This document shows, piece by piece, positions 1-6,235 of a stretch of 11,838 nucleotides of DNA (its first letter is position 1; each line of letters starts with the position of its first letter). Made by a program: the position numbers and the translations under genes. The notes under the pieces were generated by a model. It was not told the DNA's origin. It saw only the letters and a program-made list of their open reading frames with translations, and did not search any database. Origin of the DNA: Bacteroidia bacterium (GTDB lineage: Bacteria; Bacteroidota; Bacteroidia; Bacteroidales; P3); the NCBI GenBank assembly GCA_025999775.1, contig BNXT01000023.1, positions 1 through 11,838 on the forward strand. Reading direction: 5' to 3'.

Positions 1-208
1 GGTAATACGGTGCGTGTCCGTATCAGCGGATAAAGACGTATCCGAAAACGAAGAGGGTTCAAGAAATGTTGATATATCCATTGAACGTCCGGTGGCGTTA
101 CTTTTCCATTTTTGCAAATAAAAAACCATGGATATATCAACATTTCTTGAACCCTCTTCGTTTTCGGATACGTCTTTATCCGCTGATACGGACACGCACC
201 GTATTACC
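1..208. repeat. 81-bp perfect inverted repeat with 46-nt spacer at the window edge
   Basis: Positions 1-81 are the exact reverse complement of 128-208, with a 46-nt unpaired spacer at 82-127. The right arm is the first 27 codons of the ureohydrolase-like gene, so the left arm is an inverted copy of coding sequence, not a regulatory palindrome. The left arm runs to the first base of the window, so its true length is unknown. An identical coding arm with a short loop at a sequence end is what a foldback chimera from genome amplification or assembly would give. A recent inverted duplication is the alternative. Confidence 0.97.
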
Positions 209-1291
209 GTTTACACCGAAATAGGCAAATTTCCGGATCTCACACATACTGACATCGCTATCGTCGGTGTGCCTGAGACACGTTATGCCGAAGGAAACGT
301 TTATACACATAATGCTCCGGATGTCATACGTGAGCATTTCTACAATCTGTGCCAACATACGCCATCGGTACACATTGCAGATATTGGTAATATCGTGATA
401 GGTCGTCGTCCTAACGATACGTATGCCGCCTTGTCGGAAGTCATGGTGTATCTGTTTGAACTCAATATCATACCGCTTGTTTTAGGTGGCAGTCAGGACT
501 TGACGTATGCGATGTACAAAGCGTATGCAAAGCGTAAACAAGTGATGAACCTCATGTTGTTGGATGCCAATATTGATTTAGGCGATCCGGAACAGGGTAT
601 CACATCAAGGTCGTATTTGAGCAAAATTATTGTAGATCATCCGAATTATTTGTTTTTCCTTGCGCAAGCGGGATTTCAGACCTACCTTACGGATGCTCAA
701 GCGTTGCAATTACTGGAAAATCTGAGTTTTGAGGTGTATCGGTTAGGCGCTATACGTAAGGATTTAACTGCTTTTGAACCGGTCATACGTGGTGTTGATG
801 CGTTGAGTATTGATATGTCGGTTGTGCGTTACAGCGATTCTCCGGGGCATGAGAACAGTCAGCCTGTCGGGCTTTTCGGCGAAGAGATATGCCAACTTGT
901 GCGTTATGCCGGAACCAACGAAAATCTCAGTAGTATAGGCTTTTTTGAGTATAACCCACAGTATGATAATAATGGACAATCGGCGCAATTGATTGCTATT
1001 ATGATGTGGTATTTTATTGATGGCTATAGTAATAGAAAACATGAGTATCCCCATCTTAACAAGGATAATCTCACAAAATACATTGTTACTATTGCCGATA
1101 GTGATGAAAATTTAGTGTTTTACAAGAGTAAAATTTCCGATCGGTGGTGGGTTGAAGTACCAAGTCACAAGCCGCATCACAACACACAGAATCATCGCTA
1201 TATCATTCCTTGTAGTTATGCAGACTACGAGACGGCAATGCGCAATCAGATACCAGAGCGTTGGCTCTTAGCATTTCGGCGGTTAGCGTAA
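128..1291 (+). CDS. ureohydrolase (arginase/formimidoylglutamase)-like protein with degenerate metal site
   Basis: A 387-residue protein with the arginase/agmatinase fold signature. GGSQD (120-124) stands where active enzymes have GG-x-H-D, DANID (146-150) where they have DAHxD, and SIDMS (227-231) where they have S-x-DxD. Several manganese-binding histidine and aspartate positions are therefore replaced. As I recall, Bacteroidota homologues annotated as formimidoylglutamase share this pattern (GG-x-QD), so the change looks like a family trait rather than local decay. The C-terminal half has conserved FFEYNPQYDNNGQ (272-284) and a Trp-rich stretch near 340. The usual reaction would be hydrolysis of a guanidino or formimino group, but activity is doubtful here. 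The start is the ATG at 128 after an A-rich leader. The first 27 codons are repeated inverted at 1-81. Fold and family are fairly sure; function is unknown. Confidence 0.85.
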   Translation: MDISTFLEPSSFSDTSLSADTDTHRITVYTEIGKFPDLTHTDIAIVGVPETRYAEGNVYTHNAPDVIREHFYNLCQHTPSVHIADIGNIVIGRRPNDTYAALSEVMVYLFELNIIPLVLGGSQDLTYAMYKAYAKRKQVMNLMLLDANIDLGDPEQGITSRSYLSKIIVDHPNYLFFLAQAGFQTYLTDAQALQLLENLSFEVYRLGAIRKDLTAFEPVIRGVDALSIDMSVVRYSDSPGHENSQPVGLFGEEICQLVRYAGTNENLSSIGFFEYNPQYDNNGQSAQLIAIMMWYFIDGYSNRKHEYPHLNKDNLTKYIVTIADSDENLVFYKSKISDRWWVEVPSHKPHHNTQNHRYIIPCSYADYETAMRNQIPERWLLAFRRLA

Positions 1292-1363
1292 AAGAACGAC
1301 TAAAGATAGTACGTTTCTTTGACGGGATACACAGCCATTTTCACGAAAATAAAAAATAAAAAA

Positions 1364-2980
1364 ATGAATACAGAACTCAATTTGAGGGAGTACCTATCCA
1401 AGATAGGTATCGCCAAACCGAAGAAGATTTATCACAATCCTTCGTTTCTTACGCTTTACAAACATGAAACGAACAAAAACCTGACCGGTTTTGAACGTGG
1501 CTACAAAACGGACACCGGCGCTGTAGCTGTACGTACCGGGGAATTTACCGGAAGATCTCCCAGAGACCGATTCATCGTTGAAGATGAGACAAGCAAACAA
1601 ACGGTATGGTGGGACGGAAAAATTAACCGTCCGGTAGAACAACAGACTTGGCAAGAACTTAAAGAGCTAAGTCTCACCCAACTATCCAATAAAGCGCTGT
1701 ACGTTGTGGATGCTTTTTGCGGTACAAACGAAAATTCCAGAATGAAGGTTCGATTTATCATGGAAGTAGCATGGCAAGCCCATTTTGTTACGAATATGTT
1801 CATCCGTCCTTCTCGTTACGAGCTTGAGCATTTTGGCGAACCTGATTTCGTCGTATTAAACGCCTCCAAAACAAGTAATCCTAATTGGGAAAAGCATCAA
1901 CTTCATTCCAGCACATTTGTACTATTCAATCTTACTGAAAGAATGCAGATCATAGGTGGTAGCTGGTATGGCGGAGAAATGAAAAAAGGCATGTTCTCCA
2001 TGATGAATTACTTCCAACCTCGTAAGGGTATTGCTTCTATGCACTGTTCTGCCAATGTAGGGGAACAAGGTGATGTTGCTATTTTTTTCGGTCTCTCTGG
2101 AACAGGAAAAACGACCTTGAGCGCCGACCCCAAACGCTATTTGATAGGCGACGATGAGCATGGGTGGGACGATGAAGGCGTGTTCAACTATGAGGGTGGA
2201 TGCTATGCTAAAGTCATAAACCTGTCGGAAGAAAATGAGCCTGATATATGGGGCGCTATTCAACGCAATGCGCTTTTGGAAAACGTCGTTATAGGTCCTG
2301 ATAAGTCCGTTGATTACAGCGATGATAATATCACCGAAAACACTCGTGTATCCTATCCTATCTTTCATATCTCTAAGATAGTCCTACCGTCTAAAGCGGG
2401 TCATGCCCATAAAATAATTTACTTATCATGTGATGCCTTCGGTGTTCTCCCTGCCGTGTCTGTGCTTAGCAGAGATCAGGCGCAATACCATTTTTTGTGT
2501 GGCTATACCTCCAAAGTTGCCGGTACGGAACGCGGCATATCCAAACCGATACCTACTTTTTCTCCTGCATTTGGCGAGGCTTTCCTGATGTTGCACCCTA
2601 CTGTTTATGCTACTCAGTTAGTCAATAAAATGGACAAAAACGGCAGTAAGGCGTATTTGGTTAATACCGGTTGGAACGGAACAGGTAAACGCATATCGTT
2701 AAAAAACACGCGTGCTATCATTGATGCTATTATTGACGGATCTATTGATACTGCTACGCTTACTCATATCCCGATATTAAACTTAGAAGCGCCAACACAT
2801 TTGAATGAGGTCGATGATACCATCTTAGACCCTCGACAAACTTACTCTGATGTGAAGGAATGGCAAGACAAAGCAAGAGATTTAGCGAAACGCTATGTTG
2901 ATAACTTTGAACAATATTGCGATAACGAGATAGCTAAAAATCTTAAAAAAGCAGGTCCACAGCCTGAGGATAATTCGTAA
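1364..2980 (+). CDS. pckA: phosphoenolpyruvate carboxykinase (ATP)
   Basis: A 538-residue enzyme, close to the 540 of E. coli PckA. It interconverts oxaloacetate + ATP and PEP + CO2 + ADP in the cytoplasm. In anaerobic Bacteroidota it commonly runs toward carboxylation, feeding fumarate reduction and succinate formation. Visible motifs: [10 protein letters not shown] (61-70) with the substrate-binding Arg64, Lys207 in WYGGEMKKG, metal-binding His227 in SMHCSANVG, the P-loop [10 protein letters not shown] (243-252), kinase-2 motif [11 protein letters not shown] (260-270), and Arg328 in ENTRVSYPI. All key residues are present. The frame is open from a TTG at 1319, but I chose the ATG at 1364 because it follows an A-rich leader and gives the family's usual length and N-terminus. 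It lies 72 bp after the ureohydrolase-like gene. A weak -7-like TTTCTTTG at 1314-1321, without a matching -33, may be its own promoter. Confidence 0.97.
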   Translation: MNTELNLREYLSKIGIAKPKKIYHNPSFLTLYKHETNKNLTGFERGYKTDTGAVAVRTGEFTGRSPRDRFIVEDETSKQTVWWDGKINRPVEQQTWQELKELSLTQLSNKALYVVDAFCGTNENSRMKVRFIMEVAWQAHFVTNMFIRPSRYELEHFGEPDFVVLNASKTSNPNWEKHQLHSSTFVLFNLTERMQIIGGSWYGGEMKKGMFSMMNYFQPRKGIASMHCSANVGEQGDVAIFFGLSGTGKTTLSADPKRYLIGDDEHGWDDEGVFNYEGGCYAKVINLSEENEPDIWGAIQRNALLENVVIGPDKSVDYSDDNITENTRVSYPIFHISKIVLPSKAGHAHKIIYLSCDAFGVLPAVSVLSRDQAQYHFLCGYTSKVAGTERGISKPIPTFSPAFGEAFLMLHPTVYATQLVNKMDKNGSKAYLVNTGWNGTGKRISLKNTRAIIDAIIDGSIDTATLTHIPILNLEAPTHLNEVDDTILDPRQTYSDVKEWQDKARDLAKRYVDNFEQYCDNEIAKNLKKAGPQPEDNS

Positions 2981-3019
2981 ACACGTTATGGTTTAAATGT
3001 CCATTTACCTCACCCCCGT

Positions 3020-3041
3020 CCCCTCTCCATTTGGAGAGGGG
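3020..3041. terminator. GC-rich hairpin after pckA
   Basis: A perfect 9-bp stem, CCCCTCTCC at 3020-3028 and GGAGAGGGG at 3033-3041, with loop ATTT, lies 40 bp after the pckA stop. It is very stable, but a GGATATTATT stretch rather than a U-tract follows, so it is not a textbook intrinsic terminator. It may end or stabilise the pckA mRNA. C-rich hairpins of this kind are also common as scattered intergenic repeats. Confidence 0.4.
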
Positions 3042-3084
3042 GGATATTATTGATAAAAGAAAAACCAAAAAAATAGTGATATTT

Positions 3085-3116
3085 TTTGTTTTTTACCAAA
3101 ATTATTGCTATATTTG
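3085..3116 (+). promoter_or_regulatory. Bacteroidota-type promoter for the M49 gene
   Basis: The -33 element TTTG at 3085-3088 and the -7 element TATATTTG (TAnnTTTG) at 3109-3116 are separated by 20 bp, which fits the Bacteroides primary-sigma consensus of about 19-21 bp. Transcription should begin near 3120, leaving a leader of about 40 nt before the ATG at 3163. It probably also drives the dCMP deaminase gene. Confidence 0.75.
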
Positions 3117-3162
3117 CGGTTTATCTACGCAATAGCTTTTTCTTGAATATAAAAACACTATT

Positions 3163-4782
3163 ATGAAAAAAATTTATTGGATAATACTCTTAGTTCCGAT
3201 GATGTTTTGGAGTTGCGGGTCAAAAAACACCATGCCGGAAGACGTTATGTATTTTGCAACGGTAGAGTTGAATACAGATTTATCGCAATTCTCCAACAAA
3301 GAGAAAAAGATGCTACGCTATCTTTTTGAAGCGGCAAGTATCATGGATGATGTGTTCTGGAAACAGACCTATCCGGGCGATAGGAAAAGCCTGATAGAAG
3401 CCTATAAAAACAGTCCGGATACAATGGCTTTTCTTAATATCAATTACGGTCCATGGGAACGTTTAGGCGGTAATAAACCCTTTGTGAATGGCTATTCGGA
3501 TAAACCCAAGGGCGCCGGTTTTTATCCGATTGATATGACGGTAGAAGAATTTAACGCATTGGAGGATACCAATAAAACCCACCCTTATACAGTCATCAAA
3601 CGTAATGCAGCAAATAATACGCTTCGAGTAGAGTGGTACCACGAAGCCTACAAAAAAGAATTTGAGAAAGCGGCACAACTATTGGAGAAGGCAGCTACCT
3701 TGAGCGAGAACGAAAGTTTTGCCAACTATCTAAGATTACGTGCAACAGCGCTGCGTACCTCGGATTACTACGAAAGCGATATGGCATGGGTAAATGTCAA
3801 AGATTCTAAAGTTGATTTTGTTATAGGACCCATTGAGCACTACGAAGATGCTTTGTTTGGCTATAAAACCGCATGTGAGTCTTACGTATTGATTAAAGAT
3901 GTTGAATGGAGCAAAAAATTAGAGAGTATAGGTGCGTTATTGCCCGAATTACAAGCTAATCTACCGGTGTCCAAGGCGTATAAAGCGGAAGTACCGGGAT
4001 CGGATGTGGACATCAATGTGTATGACGTTATTTTCTATCAAGGAGATTGCAATGCCGGTAGTAAAACCATCTCCGTCAACTTGCCGAATGATATACGCGT
4101 ACAGCTATCGAAAGGGTCTCGCCGACTACAATTGAAGAATACCATAAAATACAAATTTGACAAGATATTAGTGCCTTTGTCTGATATTCTTATCACGCCG
4201 GAACAACGCCACTATATCAAGTTTGATCGGTTTTTTGAAAATGTTACCTTTCGCGAAATAGCTCAAGGTTTGGGCATAAAAAGAACCTTGAAAACAAACG
4301 AGCCGGTACGTACTGCGCTCAAAGAAACTTATTCGGCATTAGAAGAAGCAAAAGCAGATATTGCCGGTTTGTACATGATTGAGCAATTGCATAAAAAAGG
4401 TAAACTTACTGAGGGAGACATCTTGGAAAACTGTGTAACCTTTTTTGCCAGTATTTTCCGTTCTGTACGTTTTGGGGCTTCCAGCGCACATGGACGCGCT
4501 AATATGCTATGTTTTAATCATTTCTTGGATTATGGCGTATTTTCACGTGGAGACGATGGTTTTTACACCTTGAATTTTGAGAAAATGCCGCGCGCTGTTA
4601 ATGCGTTAGCAGAAAAGATTCTCAGAATACAGGGTGATGGCGACTATGCTGCTGCTAAAAAATGGTTAGCCGAAAAAGGTACTATTGATCCGGTGCTGCA
4701 AAGCGACTTAGACCGTATCTCCGCCGCTCATATTCCACGTGACATCGTTTACTATCAAGGCAAATCCGTCGTTGGACTATAA
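3163..4782 (+). CDS. M49 (dipeptidyl peptidase III-like) lipoprotein, zinc-binding histidines missing
   Basis: A 539-residue protein of the short bacterial M49 group. The N-terminus is a lipoprotein signal: MKKIYW, a hydrophobic core, then Cys18 in FWSCGS. No acidic surface-export stretch follows the Cys, so a periplasm-facing anchor is likely. Conserved blocks include NYGPWERLGGNKPF (94-107), GPIEHYEDALFGYK (222-235), YQGDCNAGSKT (292-302), and RSVRFGASSAHGRAN (433-447). The family's zinc motif, which I know as HExxHGLG, reads REIAQGLG here (364-371). His to Arg364 is a CGC codon at 4252 and His to Gln368 is CAA at 4264. The glutamate of the motif (365) and the EEAKAD motif (394-399) with the third ligand remain. 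Catalysis as a zinc peptidase is therefore doubtful, although the rest of the protein is full length and well kept. A binding or regulatory role is one inference. It has its own promoter and the dCMP deaminase follows after 27 bp. Confidence 0.88.
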   Translation: MKKIYWIILLVPMMFWSCGSKNTMPEDVMYFATVELNTDLSQFSNKEKKMLRYLFEAASIMDDVFWKQTYPGDRKSLIEAYKNSPDTMAFLNINYGPWERLGGNKPFVNGYSDKPKGAGFYPIDMTVEEFNALEDTNKTHPYTVIKRNAANNTLRVEWYHEAYKKEFEKAAQLLEKAATLSENESFANYLRLRATALRTSDYYESDMAWVNVKDSKVDFVIGPIEHYEDALFGYKTACESYVLIKDVEWSKKLESIGALLPELQANLPVSKAYKAEVPGSDVDINVYDVIFYQGDCNAGSKTISVNLPNDIRVQLSKGSRRLQLKNTIKYKFDKILVPLSDILITPEQRHYIKFDRFFENVTFREIAQGLGIKRTLKTNEPVRTALKETYSALEEAKADIAGLYMIEQLHKKGKLTEGDILENCVTFFASIFRSVRFGASSAHGRANMLCFNHFLDYGVFSRGDDGFYTLNFEKMPRAVNALAEKILRIQGDGDYAAAKKWLAEKGTIDPVLQSDLDRISAAHIPRDIVYYQGKSVVGL

Positions 4783-4809
4783 TAACGATAGTACATTACA
4801 GTAAAGTCA

Positions 4810-5301
4810 ATGGATACAACAAACACGCCTACGGAAGTGCGCCCAAGTTGGGACGAGTATTTTATGGGGTTGGCACGGGCAGTAGCTTTACGGGCAACTT
4901 GCAGTCGTGGACGAAGCGGATGTGTCATCGTACGCGATAAACAACTGCTTGTTACCGGCTATGTTGGGTCTCCGAAAGGACTGCCACATTGCAACGACGT
5001 TGGTCATCAGATAAAGAAAACAATTCATGAGGACGGACATATTACAGAGCATTGTGTTCGTACCGTACATGCCGAGCAAAATGCAATTTGTCAGGCAGCT
5101 CGGTGCGGCGTTGTCCTCGAAAACAGTACGCTCTATTGCCGTATGACCCCATGTCGCGTGTGTGCGATGTTGATAATCAACTGCGGTATCCGGCGCGTGG
5201 TCTGTGAATACCGCTACCACGCCGGCGAAGAATCCGAACAAATGTTCAAAGAGGCTAATGTACAACTTGAGTTCTTCAACGAAGAAGTACTCAATTATTA
5301 A
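4810..5301 (+). CDS. dCMP deaminase (zinc-dependent, ComEB/DCTD family)
   Basis: A 163-residue cytidine/deoxycytidylate deaminase-fold protein. It should convert dCMP to dUMP, supplying thymidylate synthase. The catalytic zinc site is visible: HAE (87-89) with the proton-shuttling Glu89, and PCRVC (114-118) with Cys115 and Cys118. GSPKGLPHC (53-61) and EHC (80-82), upstream of the HAE, match the dCMP-deaminase branch rather than tRNA or free-cytidine deaminases and may bind a structural zinc. The gene starts 27 bp after the M49 gene with no promoter-like sequence between, so co-transcription is likely. Nothing looks damaged. The repeat nest begins a few bases after the stop. Confidence 0.93.
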   Translation: MDTTNTPTEVRPSWDEYFMGLARAVALRATCSRGRSGCVIVRDKQLLVTGYVGSPKGLPHCNDVGHQIKKTIHEDGHITEHCVRTVHAEQNAICQAARCGVVLENSTLYCRMTPCRVCAMLIINCGIRRVVCEYRYHAGEESEQMFKEANVQLEFFNEEVLNY

Positions 5302-5312
5302 ATGCAAAGAAC

Positions 5313-5511
5313 CTCCACACTCAATTCTCAATTGTCTGAACCGAGATTTTCATAAGATTTACAGGATTAACAAGATAATACATAATTGAGTGTGGAGTGT
5401 GGAATTGAAAATTCCCCCACATTATTCATTGTTAATTATTCATTATTCATTATTCATTAATTTAAAATCCTGCAAATCCTAAAATCTTGAAAATCCTGAT
5501 TCAGACAATTG
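5313..5511. repeat. MITE-like long imperfect inverted repeat downstream of the deaminase
   Basis: Two nested sets of inverted arms are visible. CTCCACACTCAATT at 5313-5326 is exactly inverted at 5384-5397 (57-nt spacer). CAATTGTCTGAA at 5329-5340 is exactly inverted at 5500-5511, and the match continues inward in degenerate form over about 40 nt (gattttcataagatttacaggatt against the complement of aatcctgcaaatcctaaaatcttgaaaatc). A short heptamer array lies between the arms. There is no coding capacity. It resembles dispersed non-autonomous repeats of Bacteroidota; I cannot confirm copy number from this window. Confidence 0.7.
5409..5458. repeat. short heptamer array with the same 22-bp leader as the long array
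   Basis: Five 7-bp units at 5424-5458 (four ATTCATT and one GTTAATT). The 22-bp stretch 5409-5430, containing AATTCCCCCAC and the first unit, recurs exactly at 6001-6022, where the longer array starts. The shared leader means the two arrays are copies of one repeat type about 590 bp apart. Confidence 0.9.
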
Positions 5512-5514
5512 TGC

Positions 5515-5555
5515 GTAGAGACGTAGCGTAGAGACGTAGCATGCTACGTCTCTAC
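5515..5555. repeat. 13-bp tandem repeat with inverted copy; 28-bp perfect palindrome
   Basis: GTAGAGACGTAGC occurs at 5515-5527 and again at 5528-5540, and its reverse complement is at 5543-5555. Positions 5528-5555 are a perfect 28-bp palindrome centred between 5541 and 5542. It could form a strong hairpin or cruciform in either transcript. Sequences of this GTAGAGACG type are often dispersed in bacterial intergenic DNA. It also sits at the end of the hairpin-rich element next to it. Confidence 0.92.
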
Positions 5556-5581
5556 AATCGCAATGACGACCTTATGAAATC

Positions 5582-5723
5582 TTGCCTTTCAGGCAATAGT
5601 TGAATGTGTGCTACTTTTCACCGCAAACTGCGCTACGCTTGTATGCGATTATGAAAATCACGCCCATTCGGGCAGAATAGGTAATATCGTTGCTAAAAGG
5701 TCTAAAACATTTTTGCAAAATTA
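5582..5723 (-). other. hairpin-rich element with a promoter-like box (candidate structured RNA or dispersed repeat)
   Basis: Read on the minus strand, a -7-like TAATTTTG (5723-5716) is followed by three compact hairpins: GCCC-gaat-GGGC (5673-5662), a nested CGCA/TGCG with inner GCG/CGC (5647-5622), and TTGCCT-gaa-AGGCAA (5596-5582). The 28-bp palindrome comes next. No good -33 element sits at the right distance: a TTTG at 5739-5736 is only 12 bp away. I cannot name an RNA family. The plus strand has a 62-codon open frame at 5608-5796, which I do not consider a gene. The element lies just beyond the broken end of the ORF6N stump, so it may have been inserted there. Confidence 0.4.
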
Positions 5724-5780
5724 CAACATTTTTCCCAAAGAAAAAAGAGCGAAATTTATTTTTTCAATTCTCCGAAATCT

Positions 5781-5915
5781 TTACCTGACTGCCTGATTGA
5801 TTTCCTTTGTTTGCACATCATACAACAAAGCTACATCGCTGTCAAGCAACACTTTTTTGCCCCCGACAGTGATGATTTTATCCTCAACCTGCTGTATTTT
5901 AAGCATATTGTCCAT
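5781..5915 (-). pseudogene. ORF6N-domain gene remnant (N-terminus only)
   Basis: Minus-strand codons from the ATG at 5915 (or the in-frame ATG at 5906) to TAA at 5781-5783 give 44 residues. KIITVGGKKVLLDSDVALLY followed by DVQTKEINQAVR is the start of the ORF6N domain (typically a glutamate-rich start, then V-x-LD-x-DLA-x-LY-x-V-x-T-x-x-LN-x-x-V). This is a DNA-binding module of phage antirepressor-like and accessory proteins. The domain is about 85 residues long and should continue with an N-P-x-x-FP stretch, which is absent. A stop and the hairpin-rich element follow instead. A -7 promoter box remains upstream. I read it as the stump of an accessory gene cut by deletion or insertion. Confidence 0.7.
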
Positions 5916-5948
5916 ATTATATAAGGGCTTTCAGTTTAAAATTCGGTG

Positions 5949-5956
5949 CAAAGATA
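5949..5956 (-). promoter_or_regulatory. -7 promoter element of the ORF6N stump
   Basis: On the minus strand TATCTTTG (5956-5949) matches TAnnTTTG exactly. It lies 34 bp before the remnant's first ATG, the usual leader length here. No TTTG is found 19-21 bp further upstream, so the promoter may be weak or its -33 part lost. Confidence 0.45.
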
Positions 5957-6000
5957 CGAAATATTTTTTAATTTAGGAATTTAGAAATGCAGAAATGTAG

Positions 6001-6127
6001 AAATTCCCCCACATTATTCATTATTCATTATTCATTGTTCATTGTTCATTGTTCATTGTTCATTGTTCATTGTTCATTGTTCATTGTTCATTGTTCATTG
6101 TTCATTGTTCATTATTCATTATTCATT
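6001..6127. repeat. 16-unit heptanucleotide tandem array (ATTCATT / GTTCATT)
   Basis: After the 22-bp leader shared with 5409-5430, 16 perfect 7-bp units run from 6016 to 6127: three ATTCATT, eleven GTTCATT, two ATTCATT. There are no spacers. Because 3 x 7 = 21, the frame stays open and gives a spurious repetitive protein (FIVHCSL units) at 5987-6211, which I do not call a gene. Such arrays change length by slippage. It ends 68 bp before the -33 box of the next gene, outside the core promoter. Confidence 0.97.
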
Positions 6128-6164
6128 GTTTCTATAGTGTCTCAAAAAGATTTAACCCAGATTT

Positions 6165-6185
6165 TGGTTAAAAAAATTTTAACCA
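6165..6185. promoter_or_regulatory. perfect inverted repeat upstream of the promoter (candidate operator)
   Basis: TGGTTAAAA at 6165-6173 and TTTTAACCA at 6177-6185 form a perfect 9-bp inverted repeat around AAA. Further half-sites of the same GGTTA/TAACC type lie at 6153-6157 and 6199-6203. The centre is about 57 bp upstream of the expected transcription start, a normal distance for an activator site. No regulator is identified, and a chance A/T-rich hairpin is possible. Confidence 0.4.
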
Positions 6186-6195
6186 TCGTCAATAT

Positions 6196-6227
6196 TTTGG
6201 TTATGAAATAAAAAATTTGTATCTTTG
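6196..6227 (+). promoter_or_regulatory. Bacteroidota-type promoter, nearly leaderless
   Basis: TTTG at 6196-6199 and TATCTTTG at 6220-6227 with 20 bp between match the Bacteroides consensus in every defined base. The start ATG is at 6236, only 8 bp after the box, so the transcript should begin at or within a few bases of the start codon. Confidence 0.8.
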
Positions 6228-6235
6228 TAGGTTGT

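Noticed and set aside
1319..1363. Upstream TTG start for pckA
   Set aside because: It would add 15 residues of low-complexity, lysine-rich sequence absent from the family; the ATG at 1364 gives the normal N-terminus.
3020..3041. Textbook intrinsic terminator after pckA
   Set aside because: The hairpin is strong, but no U-tract follows it, so I list it only with low confidence.
5736..5739. TTTG as the -33 box for the structured element
   Set aside because: It is only 12 bp from the TAATTTTG box; the consensus spacing is about 19-21 bp.
5608..5796. 62-codon plus-strand open frame
   Set aside because: It runs through the hairpin-rich element and the antisense of the ORF6N stump, has no promoter on its strand and no recognisable domain.
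6016..6127. Possible CRISPR array
   Set aside because: The units are 7 bp with no spacers between them, and no cas genes are present.
5987..6211. 74-codon open frame with FIVHCSL repeats
   Set aside because: It is only the translation of the 7-bp array, which stays open because the period is 21 bp; it ends before the next promoter and has no other protein-like features.
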